Source: an uncultured Ruegeria sp. (GTDB lineage Bacteria; Pseudomonadota; Alphaproteobacteria; Rhodobacterales; Rhodobacteraceae). Taken from it: a DNA stretch of 64,000 nucleotides. Position numbers and translations under genes: made by a program. Below are positions 43,521 to 52,159 of this stretch, piece by piece. Location: NCBI RefSeq assembly GCF_947500045.1, contig NZ_CANMQQ010000013.1, forward strand, positions 84,366-148,365, written 5' to 3'. Position 1 is the stretch's first letter; every line of letters starts with the position of its first letter. The notes beneath the pieces were generated by a model, which worked only from the letters and a program-made list of their open reading frames with translations, was not told where the DNA came from and made no database searches.

Positions 43521-44213
43521 TCAGTCACTTTCATTCTTCTCTTCTGCGGCAAGCAGCCGGTCTGCAATAGCAGATGTGTCATCCAAGTGCTCTTCGACAG
43601 CGGCGCGTGCTGCGGCCGGGTTGCCCGAGATGATGGCTTCGCAAATCTGTTGCATATGCGCGATACCGGGGCGGTCACGGTCTGTGGTGGACAGGGTCAT
43701 CATGCGCAGCCGACTGATCCGGCCGTTCAGGCGCTGAACGACATCCCATGCGATGTAGTGGCCGGCTCCATCGAAAATCTCTGAATAGAAATCAGCAGTG
43801 GTGCGAAAAAGCGCACCGGGCGTTTTGTCTGAAAACCCTTGTTTCAGGCGCTTCAGCGCTTCTTTGAGCGAGCGGGCACGCTCGGGTGTGATATCGCGGG
43901 CGCATTTTTCGGCAGCGGCGGTTTCAAGCATACGGCGAATTTCATAGATTTGTCTCGCATCCTCGCGGCTCATTGTAGCCACTATGGGGCCGCGGCCAGG
44001 TAAGATTTCAACCAGTCCTTCGGCTTCAAGATAGCGTATCGTTTCCCGGACTACGGTTCTGCTGACGCCCAACTGGTCGCAAAGCGGGCGTTCGACAAGC
44101 CTTTGACCGGGTTCAAACAAACCTTCGATGATCGCCTCGCGCATACGCTCCTGGACCATATCGCGCAACGTTGCAGGTGGGTGATCAATTTTCGTCAACT
44201 TGGCTGTGCTCAT
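43521..44213 (-). CDS. GntR-family regulator, FCD (FadR/VanR) subfamily
   Basis: 230 residues from ATG 44213; a TTG two codons upstream is also open. The winged helix-turn-helix (about 15-80) has MVQERMREAIIEGLFEPGQR, LCDQLGVSRTVVRETIRYLE and LVEILPGRG. The all-helical FCD ligand domain follows, with EIRRMLETAAAEKCA, FYSEIFDGAGHYIAWDVVQR and the metal-site-type His in IAHMQQICEAIISGNPAAAR. FCD regulators usually repress an adjacent catabolic operon until bound by a small organic acid. It is divergent from the DUF1185 operon, and a palindrome in between is a fitting operator. Confidence 0.92.
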   Translation of the reverse strand: MSTAKLTKIDHPPATLRDMVQERMREAIIEGLFEPGQRLVERPLCDQLGVSRTVVRETIRYLEAEGLVEILPGRGPIVATMSREDARQIYEIRRMLETAAAEKCARDITPERARSLKEALKRLKQGFSDKTPGALFRTTADFYSEIFDGAGHYIAWDVVQRLNGRISRLRMMTLSTTDRDRPGIAHMQQICEAIISGNPAAARAAVEEHLDDTSAIADRLLAAEEKNESD

Positions 44214-44255
44214 AGCCAATAGGTACTGCCTCAGATTGCTAGGGACAAGGTCTTA

Positions 44256-44285
44256 TTGACATATGATATGATGGTATACCATATT
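44256..44285 (+). promoter_or_regulatory. Promoter of the DUF1185 operon with embedded palindromic GntR operator
   Basis: A perfect -35 TTGACA (44256-44261) and a possible -10 CATATT (44280-44285, 18-nt spacer) flank the 12-nt perfect palindrome ATGGTATACCAT at 44271-44282. FCD-type GntR factors commonly bind short palindromes with a GTATAC-like centre. Binding there would block RNA polymerase, matching repression by the divergent GntR protein. Confidence 0.6.
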
Positions 44286-44315
44286 CTCGAATTATGATTC
44301 ACAAGAAAGACTGTC

Positions 44316-44918
44316 ATGCCTGCCGAAATCCGTAAAACACTCCTGCATGTTGAAGACACTCTGATCGAAGGGGGGAAGGTCGCTGAACATCCGTTGAAGA
44401 TGATTGCAGCGATTGCGGTCATCAAAAACCCCTGGGCAGGTCGTGGCTTTGTTGAAGATCTTAAGCCCGAGATCCACGATTGCGCACCGGGTTTGGGCAA
44501 GATGTTAACAGATATGGTTCTAGACGCAGCCAGAGGCGGTGACAAAGTCGAGGGCTACGGTAAGGCCGCAATCGTCGGTGTGAATGGTGAAGTCGAGCAC
44601 GGATCGGCACTGATCCACACGCTGCGTTTTGGCAATTTCTATCGCGAAGCGGTTGGCGCCAAATCATATCTGGCTTTCACCAACACACGTGGCCCAGCTA
44701 ATGCCCCGATGCAAATTCCATTGATGGACAAGAATGATGGCGGCCGTCGCAGCCATTACCTGACCATTCAGCTACAGATCGCAGATGCACCTGCACCCGA
44801 TGAAATCATGATTGCCCTGGGGGCGTCGATTGGCGGCCGTCCGCATCACCGCATTGGGGATCGCTATCAGGATCTCAAGGAACTTGGCCATGACGTCGAA
44901 AACCCTGCAGCTGTCTGA
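44316..44918 (+). CDS. DUF1185 'amino acid synthesis' family protein
   Basis: 200 residues, normal length for PF06684. Characteristic parts are EGGKVAEHPLKMIAAIAVIK, NPWAGRGFVEDL, GYGKAAIVGVNGEVEHGSAL, IHTLRFGNFYREAVGAKSYL, ALGASIGGRPHHRIGDRYQD. Structures of this family show a variant of the Bacillus chorismate mutase fold, and gene context suggested a part in amino-acid metabolism; the reaction is unknown. It is the first gene of a five-gene operon (with hydrolase, flavin reductase, monooxygenase and aldehyde dehydrogenase) and overlaps the hydrolase gene by 29 nt. Confidence 0.88.
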   Translation: MPAEIRKTLLHVEDTLIEGGKVAEHPLKMIAAIAVIKNPWAGRGFVEDLKPEIHDCAPGLGKMLTDMVLDAARGGDKVEGYGKAAIVGVNGEVEHGSALIHTLRFGNFYREAVGAKSYLAFTNTRGPANAPMQIPLMDKNDGGRRSHYLTIQLQIADAPAPDEIMIALGASIGGRPHHRIGDRYQDLKELGHDVENPAAV

Positions 44919-45717
44919 TCCATTCGGCAGTGTCGCCTATCAAGAGGCAGGGCTGTCCCATGCGGGGAAGGACGCCCCATTGGTGCTGATCCACGGCGTG
45001 GGAATGCAGTCGGCGGCCTGGAAACCTCAGGTAGAGATGTTTTCAAAGACGCATCATGTCATTGCCCTGGATATGCCGGGCCATGGTGGCAGCGATCAGA
45101 TCCGACTGGGATCTGAGTTGCCTGTGTTTCTAGATTGGCTATTGGCTGCTCTGGATGGCATGCGTCTAGATCGGGTCAACCTTGTGGGTCATTCGATGGG
45201 CGCGCTGATTGCTGGCGGTTTCGCCGTTCGCAATCCTGAGCGTGTAGCGCGCGTGGCTTTGTTGAACGGAGTATTTTGCCGGGACGGCGCGGCCAGCAAA
45301 TCCGTGATCGAACGGGCCGAGCTGATCGGCACCGGAGCCTTCGATCTGGAAACGCCGCTGCAACGATGGTTTGGCGATACACCAATGGACCAGGCAGCGC
45401 GAGACGATGTGGCATCGTGGTTATCCGCCGTTGATATCAACGGTTACGCGACAGCCTACGGCGCCTTCGCCCGTGGGGATGCACTGTATTCTGACGAGTT
45501 CGGCCAGATCACCTGCCCACTGCTTGCCCTGACCGGCGATGGTGATCCCAACTCGACCCCAGCGATGTCGCAAGCCATGGCCAACGCGGCCTCAAGAGGA
45601 AAAGCCGTTATAATCGAAAATCACCGGCATATGGTGAACCTTACAGCTCCGGATGCTGTGAACGCAGCGTTGGAAGCCTGGTTGCAAACCCCATTGGACG
45701 AGGGTGACCCCAAATGA
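44890..45717 (+). CDS. Alpha/beta-fold hydrolase
   Basis: 275 residues from ATG 44890, inside the end of the DUF1185 gene. Oxyanion-hole motif LIHGVGMQSAAW, nucleophile elbow GHSMGA (Ser near residue 101), acid in LTGDGDPN and His in ENHRHMVNL complete the triad. Such enzymes cleave esters, amides or C-C bonds; the neighbouring flavin monooxygenase and reductase suggest it hydrolyses the oxygenated product, as RutD does for aminoacrylate steps in the Rut pathway (an analogy only). Its stop overlaps the next start by 4 nt (ATGA). Confidence 0.88.
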   Translation: MTSKTLQLSDPFGSVAYQEAGLSHAGKDAPLVLIHGVGMQSAAWKPQVEMFSKTHHVIALDMPGHGGSDQIRLGSELPVFLDWLLAALDGMRLDRVNLVGHSMGALIAGGFAVRNPERVARVALLNGVFCRDGAASKSVIERAELIGTGAFDLETPLQRWFGDTPMDQAARDDVASWLSAVDINGYATAYGAFARGDALYSDEFGQITCPLLALTGDGDPNSTPAMSQAMANAASRGKAVIIENHRHMVNLTAPDAVNAALEAWLQTPLDEGDPK

Positions 45718-46649
45718 TTGAATTCGACCCACGCACACTGAACAACCCCCGCGCCCTGCGCAACGCGTTCGGAACATACATGACTGGGGTGACCGTTGTT
45801 ACAGCCCATGATGATGCAGGAAATCCACTGGGCTTTACCGCGAATTCCTTCGCGTCGGTCTCGCTTGAACCTCCTCTGGTTTTGGTTTGTCTTGCCAACA
45901 CTTCAGGCAACTACGCGACCTTCGCAAACACGAAGAAATTCGCGATCAACATTCTGTCCGAGGCGCAGATTGAAGTGTCCAACACGTTTGCCCGCCCGGT
46001 CGAAGATCGCTTTGCCACTGTTGACTGGCAGCAGGGACCAAACGGCTCACCCATTCTGAATGACGTTTCCGCCTGGTTCGACTGCAATATGTTCAACACT
46101 GTTGATGCGGGCGACCACTTGATCTTAATCGGTGAGGTCAAAGCCTTTGATAACAATATTGCGCCAGGTCTGGGCTATGCCCGCGGTGCTTATGTCACCC
46201 CCGCCGCCGAGGCCAAAGCTTTGAGCAAGCGTTCAGGCATGGTCGTGTCCGCCCTGATCGAACGCGATGGGAAAATCCTATTGCAGGATGATGGCGTTGG
46301 CGGCTTGACCATCCCGCTGACCGACGATGTATCGGATGGGGCCAGCGCTGCCCTGACCAGGCTTATCAGCAATAGCGGCATCACGGCCGAGCCGGGATTT
46401 ATCTATTCTGTTTACCAAGACGGAGCGCGCAAACACCAACACATCTCGTTCTTGTGCCAGGCTGCTGATGGCGAACCAGCAAACGGTGTATTCACCGAAC
46501 TCAGCGAAACCACACGGATGGATATCGCAGATCCGGCCATCTGTACTATGCTGGAACGGTTCGCTGCCGAAAGCCACATGGGGAATTTTGGGGTGTATTA
46601 CGGCAACGAGGTGAGTGGCGAGGTCAAACCACTCACCACTGGGAGTTAA
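45714..46649 (+). CDS. Flavin reductase fused to a Nudix-like C-terminal domain
   Basis: 311 residues. Residues about 10-165 are a flavin reductase (FMN-binding split barrel) with FGTYMTGVTVVTAHDDAGNP, GFTANSFASVSLEPPLVLVC, FAINILSEAQIEVSNTFA and GDHLILIGEVKAF. Usual stand-alone reductases stop near residue 165. Here about 140 more residues (MVVSALIERDGKILLQDDGV onward, with AALTRLISNSGITAEPGFI) look like a Nudix fold without the full catalytic Nudix box. The reductase supplies reduced FMN to the monooxygenase encoded immediately downstream (0-nt gap); the extra domain might sense a nucleotide or substrate. Confidence 0.85.
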   Translation: MIEFDPRTLNNPRALRNAFGTYMTGVTVVTAHDDAGNPLGFTANSFASVSLEPPLVLVCLANTSGNYATFANTKKFAINILSEAQIEVSNTFARPVEDRFATVDWQQGPNGSPILNDVSAWFDCNMFNTVDAGDHLILIGEVKAFDNNIAPGLGYARGAYVTPAAEAKALSKRSGMVVSALIERDGKILLQDDGVGGLTIPLTDDVSDGASAALTRLISNSGITAEPGFIYSVYQDGARKHQHISFLCQAADGEPANGVFTELSETTRMDIADPAICTMLERFAAESHMGNFGVYYGNEVSGEVKPLTTGS

Positions 46650-47693
46650 ATGGGTATGAAATTCTCACTCTTTGCGCATATGGAACGGATCTCGCCCGAT
46701 CAGGACCAGAAGCAGTTGTACGACGAGTTCATCCAGCTGTGCAAAATCGCCGATGATGGCGGTATGCACGCGGTTTGGACCGGTGAGCATCACGGGATGA
46801 ACTTTACCATCGCGCCCAACCCGTTTCTCAGCTTGGTCGATGTGGCGCGTCATACAAAGAACGTACGTCTGGGTACAGGAACTGTAATCGCTCCGTTCTG
46901 GCATCCTATCCGTCTGGCGGGCGAGGCGGCGATGGCTGACATCATCACTGAAGGGCGTTTAGATCTGGGTATCGCCCGTGGTGCCTACAGTTATGAATAC
47001 GAGCGTCTCATGCCGGGTATGGATGCCTGGGAGGCTGGTCAACGCATGCGAGAGCTGGTGCCAGCGGTGCAAAAACTTTGGCAGGGCGACTATGCCCATG
47101 AGGGTGAATTCCACCAGTTCGCCAAAACTACCGCATCGCCGCTGCCGATCCAGCCGGGCGGGCCGCCAATCTGGGTGGCGGCACGTGATCCCAACAGCCA
47201 CGAATTTGCTATCCAGAATGGCTGTAATGTGCAGGTGACGCCACTGTGGAATGGCGACGGTGAGGTCGAGGATCTCATGTCCAAATTCAATGCCGCCTGC
47301 GAGAAATTTCCTGAAATCCCACGCCCCAAGATCATGCTTCTGCGCCATACCTACGTCGCCGAGGATGAGGCGGATGTGAAACAAGCAGCAATCGAGCTGA
47401 ATCGGTTCTATTGCTACTTTGGCGCATGGTTCATGAACAAACGCGATGTCACTCAAGGCCTGATCGATCCGCTGAGCGACGAGGATATCGCCGCGCATCC
47501 TTTTAATACGCCCGAAAACATGGAACGTGACCTAATCATTGGCACCGCCGATACCGTAATCGACCGCTTGCGAAAATGCGAAGCGCTTGGATACGATGAA
47601 TACTCCTTCTGGATCGATTCAAGTATGACGTTCGAGCGTAAGAAAGCCTCGCTGGAGCGGTTCATCAAAGACGTCATGCCGGCGTTGCAATAA
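46650..47693 (+). CDS. LLM-class (luciferase-like) flavin-dependent monooxygenase
   Basis: 347 residues. ATG 46650 follows the reductase stop directly; a second ATG two codons later has better spacing from GGGAG. Bacterial luciferase fold motifs include AVWTGEHHGMNFTIAPNPFL, VRLGTGTVIAPFWHPIRLAG, GRLDLGIARGAYSYEYERLM and PPIWVAARDPNSHEFAIQNG. These enzymes use FMNH2 from a partner reductase and O2 to oxygenate a substrate. Together with the reductase it forms a two-component system; substrate unknown. Overall similarity is to RutA/NtaA-type oxidoreductases rather than light-emitting luciferase. Confidence 0.9.
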   Translation: MGMKFSLFAHMERISPDQDQKQLYDEFIQLCKIADDGGMHAVWTGEHHGMNFTIAPNPFLSLVDVARHTKNVRLGTGTVIAPFWHPIRLAGEAAMADIITEGRLDLGIARGAYSYEYERLMPGMDAWEAGQRMRELVPAVQKLWQGDYAHEGEFHQFAKTTASPLPIQPGGPPIWVAARDPNSHEFAIQNGCNVQVTPLWNGDGEVEDLMSKFNAACEKFPEIPRPKIMLLRHTYVAEDEADVKQAAIELNRFYCYFGAWFMNKRDVTQGLIDPLSDEDIAAHPFNTPENMERDLIIGTADTVIDRLRKCEALGYDEYSFWIDSSMTFERKKASLERFIKDVMPALQ

Positions 47694-47707
47694 CAAAGGG
47701 TCGTAAA

Positions 47708-49171
47708 ATGCAGCAGTTTCAACAGTATATTGATGGTGCATTCTCGGACGGAGCGACACAGTTCGACAGTCTAGACCCAGCTACCGGAAAGGTTTGGGCA
47801 CAGATGCCCGAAGCCAGCGCAGCGGACGTCAATCAAGCCGTTGAAGCCGCCGAGCGCGCATTTTTCTCTTCTGACTGGGCAGGGATGACAGCAACGGCGC
47901 GCGGCAAGCTGTTGTATCGGCTGGCTGACCTGATTGCGGAAAATGCCCCGCGTCTGGCTGATTTGGAAACTCGAGATACCGGAAAGATCATCCGCGAAAC
48001 CTCGGCTCAGATTGCTTACGTTGCTGAATATTACCGCTACTACGCAGGACTGGCTGACAAGATCGAAGGCGCACATCTGCCGATCGATAAACCCGATATG
48101 GATGTCTGGCTTCGCCGCGAGCCGATCGGGGTCGTGGCAGCCGTTGTTCCTTGGAATTCGCAATTGTTTTTGTCGGCGGTGAAAATCGGCCCAGCGTTGG
48201 CGGCGGGATGTACGGTTGTGCTAAAAGCCTCTGAAGAGGCGCCTGCGCCGATGCTTGAATTTGCACGCATCTTCGATCAGGCGGGATTTCCAAAAGGTGT
48301 GCTGAACGTCATAACAGGCGGATCAGTCGTTGGGGCCACGCTGACCAGCCATCCCAAAGTGGCCCATGTCGCCTTTACCGGAGGGCCGGAAACGGCGCGC
48401 CATATCGTGCGGAATTCGGCCGAGAATCTGGCCTCGACCTCGCTGGAACTCGGTGGCAAATCGCCGTTCATCGTTTTTGATGATGCCGATATCGAAAGCG
48501 CTGTGAACGCTCAAGTTTCTGGTATTTTCGCCGCGACGGGACAAAGCTGTGTTGCGGGTTCGCGCCTTGTGGTGCAGGCATCGATCAAGGATGCCTTTCT
48601 GACGCGCCTCAAGGAAAAGGCCGAAGCGGTCGTGATCGGTGCGCCTGGTGACATGGCGACAGAGGTTGGCCCGCTCTGCACCAAGCGCCAGCGCGACATT
48701 GCAGTTGACCTGATTGAGCGGTCAGTGGCGCAAGGCGCAAAGGTGGTGACAGGCGGCAAGCCCCTAGAACGCGAAGGCAATTTCTTTCCACCCACTATTC
48801 TGGATTGCTCTGATTCGACCGAGGCGGACAGTCTGACCAACGAGTTTTTTGGTCCGGTCTTGTCGGTCGTATCATTTGAAACCGAAGCAGAAGCCACCGC
48901 CATAGCCAACAACACAAAGTTCGGATTGGCCTCGGGTCTTTTCACGCAGAACCTGACCCGCGCCCATCGCATGATCCGCGCCATTCGGGCCGGGATCGTC
49001 TGGGTCAACACCTACCGGGCCGTTAGTCCCATCGCGCCTTTTGGTGGGCATGGTCTGTCCGGCCACGGACGAGAGGGCGGGCTTCAGGCGGCACTGGATT
49101 ACACCAAGATCAAGTCGGTCTGGTTGCGCACCAGCGACGATCCGATCCCGGATCCGTTTGTCATGCGCTGA
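47708..49171 (+). CDS. NAD(P)-dependent aldehyde dehydrogenase
   Basis: 487 residues. ALDH landmarks: VVPWNSQLFLSAVKIGPALA, ELGGKSPFIVFDDADIE with the catalytic Glu, GQSCVAGSRL with the nucleophile Cys, NEFFGPVLSVVSFE, and GHGLSGHGREGGLQAALDYT. It oxidises an aldehyde to the acid. Last of the plus-strand operon, 14 nt after the monooxygenase; probably removes the aldehyde released by the oxygenase or hydrolase. The 200-nt gap to the convergent Tm-1-like gene shows no clear terminator hairpin. Confidence 0.92.
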   Translation: MQQFQQYIDGAFSDGATQFDSLDPATGKVWAQMPEASAADVNQAVEAAERAFFSSDWAGMTATARGKLLYRLADLIAENAPRLADLETRDTGKIIRETSAQIAYVAEYYRYYAGLADKIEGAHLPIDKPDMDVWLRREPIGVVAAVVPWNSQLFLSAVKIGPALAAGCTVVLKASEEAPAPMLEFARIFDQAGFPKGVLNVITGGSVVGATLTSHPKVAHVAFTGGPETARHIVRNSAENLASTSLELGGKSPFIVFDDADIESAVNAQVSGIFAATGQSCVAGSRLVVQASIKDAFLTRLKEKAEAVVIGAPGDMATEVGPLCTKRQRDIAVDLIERSVAQGAKVVTGGKPLEREGNFFPPTILDCSDSTEADSLTNEFFGPVLSVVSFETEAEATAIANNTKFGLASGLFTQNLTRAHRMIRAIRAGIVWVNTYRAVSPIAPFGGHGLSGHGREGGLQAALDYTKIKSVWLRTSDDPIPDPFVMR

Positions 49172-49372
49172 TCGCTACACTTTTGCCACGAACAAGGGTA
49201 AGCGGTGCGTTCGTCTATCACCCGGGTGGACTGCGAACAGGTTCTGATGTGTTGATGCCTCCCTCTGGCCTTAGTGTACCGTAGTGGTTTGCAGCAGCCT
49301 GAATGGAGGCGTCCTTGGAAGAGATCAGGGGATATCCACTCCATCAAAACCGGTCAGGAGTTCCTAATGATA

Positions 49373-50641
49373 TTACTTCGCCGACCCCACAAAAGCCGTC
49401 GTGGAGCCGCTGCGCACCACAATCCCTTCGTCAACCCATGCATCGAACTGCTTGAGGACTGCTTCCACAAAGGTTGCGTCATTGATGTGGGCATCGATCA
49501 CCGTGGTCGGTGCGACCGCTGGCCAAAGTTCGCGTGCTGATTCAACGGTAGCGGTCAACGCTTCGGGATCATGCGCTTCCTGCCCTTCGCGGTCCCATTC
49601 CTCAATGCCCCCGGTGGGCAGGAAAAAATGGACCGGACCTTTGGCTTCTTTCAATCGGGTCGCCATCTCGGCAATGGCTGCTCTGCGTTCTTCCGCGTTG
49701 AAGACAGCGCTTTTGATCAACCGGTTGTGTTCATGAAAGGGACGATCTTTGAACCGCTCGGGTATCTCCTGCCAACCGGCAAAGTCCAGCAGGTCCAATG
49801 CGCCTGGTGCCACCATCTGCGGTATTCCGGAGAGGCCGGCGTTGGTCAGACGGTCCTCGCCTGAAGAAACCAGAGATCCTGCCAGCATATTGGCGAATTC
49901 CTGCATGCAAAAATCCATCACGCAGCAAAACGCACCTTCCCCTGCGAGTTTCTCAAATGCCATGCCGCCCATGCCGGTGGAGTGAAACACCGCCACTTCA
50001 AACCCGCGCTTTTCCAGCGCGGGTTTCAGAGTTTTCATATAGCGCAGACAGGACGACCCCAGGGAAGTCATCCCGATCATCGGACGGTCACGGCCCGGAG
50101 CTTCGACGGCGCGCGCTGCACCCAAAACGGCACCTGCTGCCTGGCTGAGTGAGGAACGGCAAACTGAGTTCATACCATAAAGCCCACCGGCCCAGAGAAT
50201 CATCTGAACGTCAGGGGCCAGACGATGAGGGGGGATCAAAGGTGAAAAGCTGACGGTTGAAACAATGTATTTTGGCACGCCCATCGGAAGCGTTTGTGCG
50301 CAATCCAGCGCAAGGTCGGTTCCCATCGTGCCGCCCGTGGCCAGCATGGCGTCAAACCGGCCCTCCGCGTAAGCCTTTGTCACGACCGCCGCCGCGCCAC
50401 GTGACATCACGCGGAATGCCTTGTTTTCATCGCCCTGGGCAATCACTTCTTCGATTGTCATGCCACTGGCTGCGGCGACGTCGTGCTTCGAAATATCCGT
50501 GGGTGTGGTCGGGTCGCCCAGAACCGAGACATCCATTGTGAGCACCTTACCGCCCTGAGCTGTGATACACTCTTCGATGTAGCGCATCTCTGGGTCTTTG
50601 GTGTCGTAGGTTCCTATCAGCAGTATTCTCTTATCGCCCAC
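49373..50641 (-). CDS. Tm-1-like ATP-binding domain protein (UPF0261)
   Basis: 422 residues from a GTG with GGGAG nine bases upstream. The N-terminal ILLIGTYDTKDPEMRYIEEC, ATGGTMGTDLALD, GMTSLGSSCLRYMKTLKPAL and the C-terminal part PVHFFLPTGGIEEWDREG plus VVDAHINDATFVEA-like VIDAHINDATFVEAVLKQFD define the Tm-1/UPF0261 family. The plant homologue's N-terminal domain (Tm-1) blocks tobamovirus replication; in bacteria and fungi the role is unknown, often beside catabolic genes. Here it is the last gene of the tctC-tctB-tctA-aldehyde dehydrogenase unit. Confidence 0.88.
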   Translation of the reverse strand: MGDKRILLIGTYDTKDPEMRYIEECITAQGGKVLTMDVSVLGDPTTPTDISKHDVAAASGMTIEEVIAQGDENKAFRVMSRGAAAVVTKAYAEGRFDAMLATGGTMGTDLALDCAQTLPMGVPKYIVSTVSFSPLIPPHRLAPDVQMILWAGGLYGMNSVCRSSLSQAAGAVLGAARAVEAPGRDRPMIGMTSLGSSCLRYMKTLKPALEKRGFEVAVFHSTGMGGMAFEKLAGEGAFCCVMDFCMQEFANMLAGSLVSSGEDRLTNAGLSGIPQMVAPGALDLLDFAGWQEIPERFKDRPFHEHNRLIKSAVFNAEERRAAIAEMATRLKEAKGPVHFFLPTGGIEEWDREGQEAHDPEALTATVESARELWPAVAPTTVIDAHINDATFVEAVLKQFDAWVDEGIVVRSGSTTAFVGSAK

Positions 50642-50667
50642 GGTGTTTCTCTCCCATTTTGACCCAC

Positions 50668-52152
50668 TTACAGCTGTATCCAGGCTGTTTTCAGATCGAA
50701 ATATTTCTCCATCGCATGTAGCGATTTGTCATGTCCGTTGCCTGACTGTTTGACGCCACCCAAGGGCACCGTGCCATCTGCACCGCCATAGGTGTTGACG
50801 TGAACCACACCAGCCCGGATGCCTGCCACCATACGATGCGCGCGGCTAAGATTTGACGTCCAAACACCTGCAGCCAGACCGTAGACACTATCATTGGCCA
50901 AGCGCAGGGCGTCCTTTTCGTCTTTGAACGAGGTGACGGCCAGAACCGGGCCAAAAACTTCGTTACGGAAGAGGTTGTCGCTTGGCTTAACGCCTGTCAT
51001 CACGGTTGGGACCATGTAATATCCGCCGGTTTCGGTCAGAATTCGGTTGCCGCCAGTCCGACGCTCGGCTCCTTCGCTTTCGGCCTGGGCGACGAAATCC
51101 AGATTGCTTTCCAATTCGGACAGCGAGTGCACCGCACCGATCTGGCTCTCTAGGTCCAGTGGGTTGCCCACCCGGAAATCTTCGGCATGTTTGACGATCT
51201 CTGCGACGAAATCATCGTGGATGTCCTCTTGCACCAACATACGCGAGCCAGCGACGCAAATCTGGCCAGAATTACGGAAGATCCCGGCCGCCGACACTTT
51301 GGCCGCCTGGGCAAGATCGGGTGCATCATTGAACACGATATTGGGAGATTTGCCACCCAATTCCAGATAGCAGCGCTTTAGGTTGGAACGTGCGGAATAT
51401 TCCAGCAGCCGCCGCCCGGTCACACCTGAGCCGGTGAAGACCATGATGTCCACATCCATAGACAGCGCCAGTGTTTCACCGACCACACTGCCTTTGCCAG
51501 TGACGACGTTTAGCACGCCGACGGGTAGGCCCGCTTCCAGTGCCAGCTCTGCAAGACGCAGCAAGGTCAAAGATGCCGATTCCGCTGGTTTCAGCACTAC
51601 CGAATTACCTGCCGCCAGCGCAGGGGCTATTTTCCATGCACCAATCATCATGGGCATGTTCCAGGGCACGATCGCTCCAACAACGCCAACTGGGGTGTGG
51701 TGTACAAGGCCCAGAACATCTTTCGCTGTTGGCGCAACCTGACCATAGACCTTGTCGATCGCTTCGCCATAGTAACGGAACGTGCCCGCCGCCGACATCG
51801 GCTCGGCTTTCATGGCCATGTTGATCTCGGTACCATTGTCGCGCACGCCCAGAACCGCCAGTTCAATTGCGTGCTTTTCGATCAGTTCGGCCAACTTGAT
51901 CAGCACTTTTTTACGCGCAGCCGGGGCCTGGCGCGACCAACGCCCATCTTCGAAAGCTGCACGGGCTGCTGAGATGGCGCGCTCCATGTCTTCCGGGGTG
52001 CCGTCGGCGATCTGGGTCAACACGCCTCCCTCTATTGGCGAGATCACATCCAGTTGCCCACCCCCTTGGGATGCCTGCCAGCTTCCGTTGATCAGATGGG
52101 TCCGCGGTGAGACGGATTTGCTGCGCAGGGCGTTGATAGCGGATTGATCCAT
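50668..52152 (-). CDS. Second NAD(P)-dependent aldehyde dehydrogenase
   Basis: 494 residues from ATG 52152 with AAGGA ten bases upstream; the extra 84 nt of open frame before it overlaps the tctA end. ALDH motifs: GAIVPWNMPMMIGAWKIAPA, ELGGKSPNIVFNDAPDL, NSGQICVAGSRM, FRNEVFGPVLAVTSF, and GGVKQSGNGHDKSLHAMEKY. It sits 7 nt behind tctA and resembles gamma-aminobutyraldehyde/phenylacetaldehyde-type enzymes by eye. Two ALDH genes in one locus suggest the pathway makes two aldehydes or that the two operons serve different branches. Confidence 0.92.
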   Translation of the reverse strand: MDQSAINALRSKSVSPRTHLINGSWQASQGGGQLDVISPIEGGVLTQIADGTPEDMERAISAARAAFEDGRWSRQAPAARKKVLIKLAELIEKHAIELAVLGVRDNGTEINMAMKAEPMSAAGTFRYYGEAIDKVYGQVAPTAKDVLGLVHHTPVGVVGAIVPWNMPMMIGAWKIAPALAAGNSVVLKPAESASLTLLRLAELALEAGLPVGVLNVVTGKGSVVGETLALSMDVDIMVFTGSGVTGRRLLEYSARSNLKRCYLELGGKSPNIVFNDAPDLAQAAKVSAAGIFRNSGQICVAGSRMLVQEDIHDDFVAEIVKHAEDFRVGNPLDLESQIGAVHSLSELESNLDFVAQAESEGAERRTGGNRILTETGGYYMVPTVMTGVKPSDNLFRNEVFGPVLAVTSFKDEKDALRLANDSVYGLAAGVWTSNLSRAHRMVAGIRAGVVHVNTYGGADGTVPLGGVKQSGNGHDKSLHAMEKYFDLKTAWIQL

Positions 52153-52159
52153 GGATCGA

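Noticed and set aside
49274..49540. 88-residue plus-strand frame in the convergent gap
   Set aside because: Mostly antisense to the Tm-1-like gene; no ribosome-binding site or motif.
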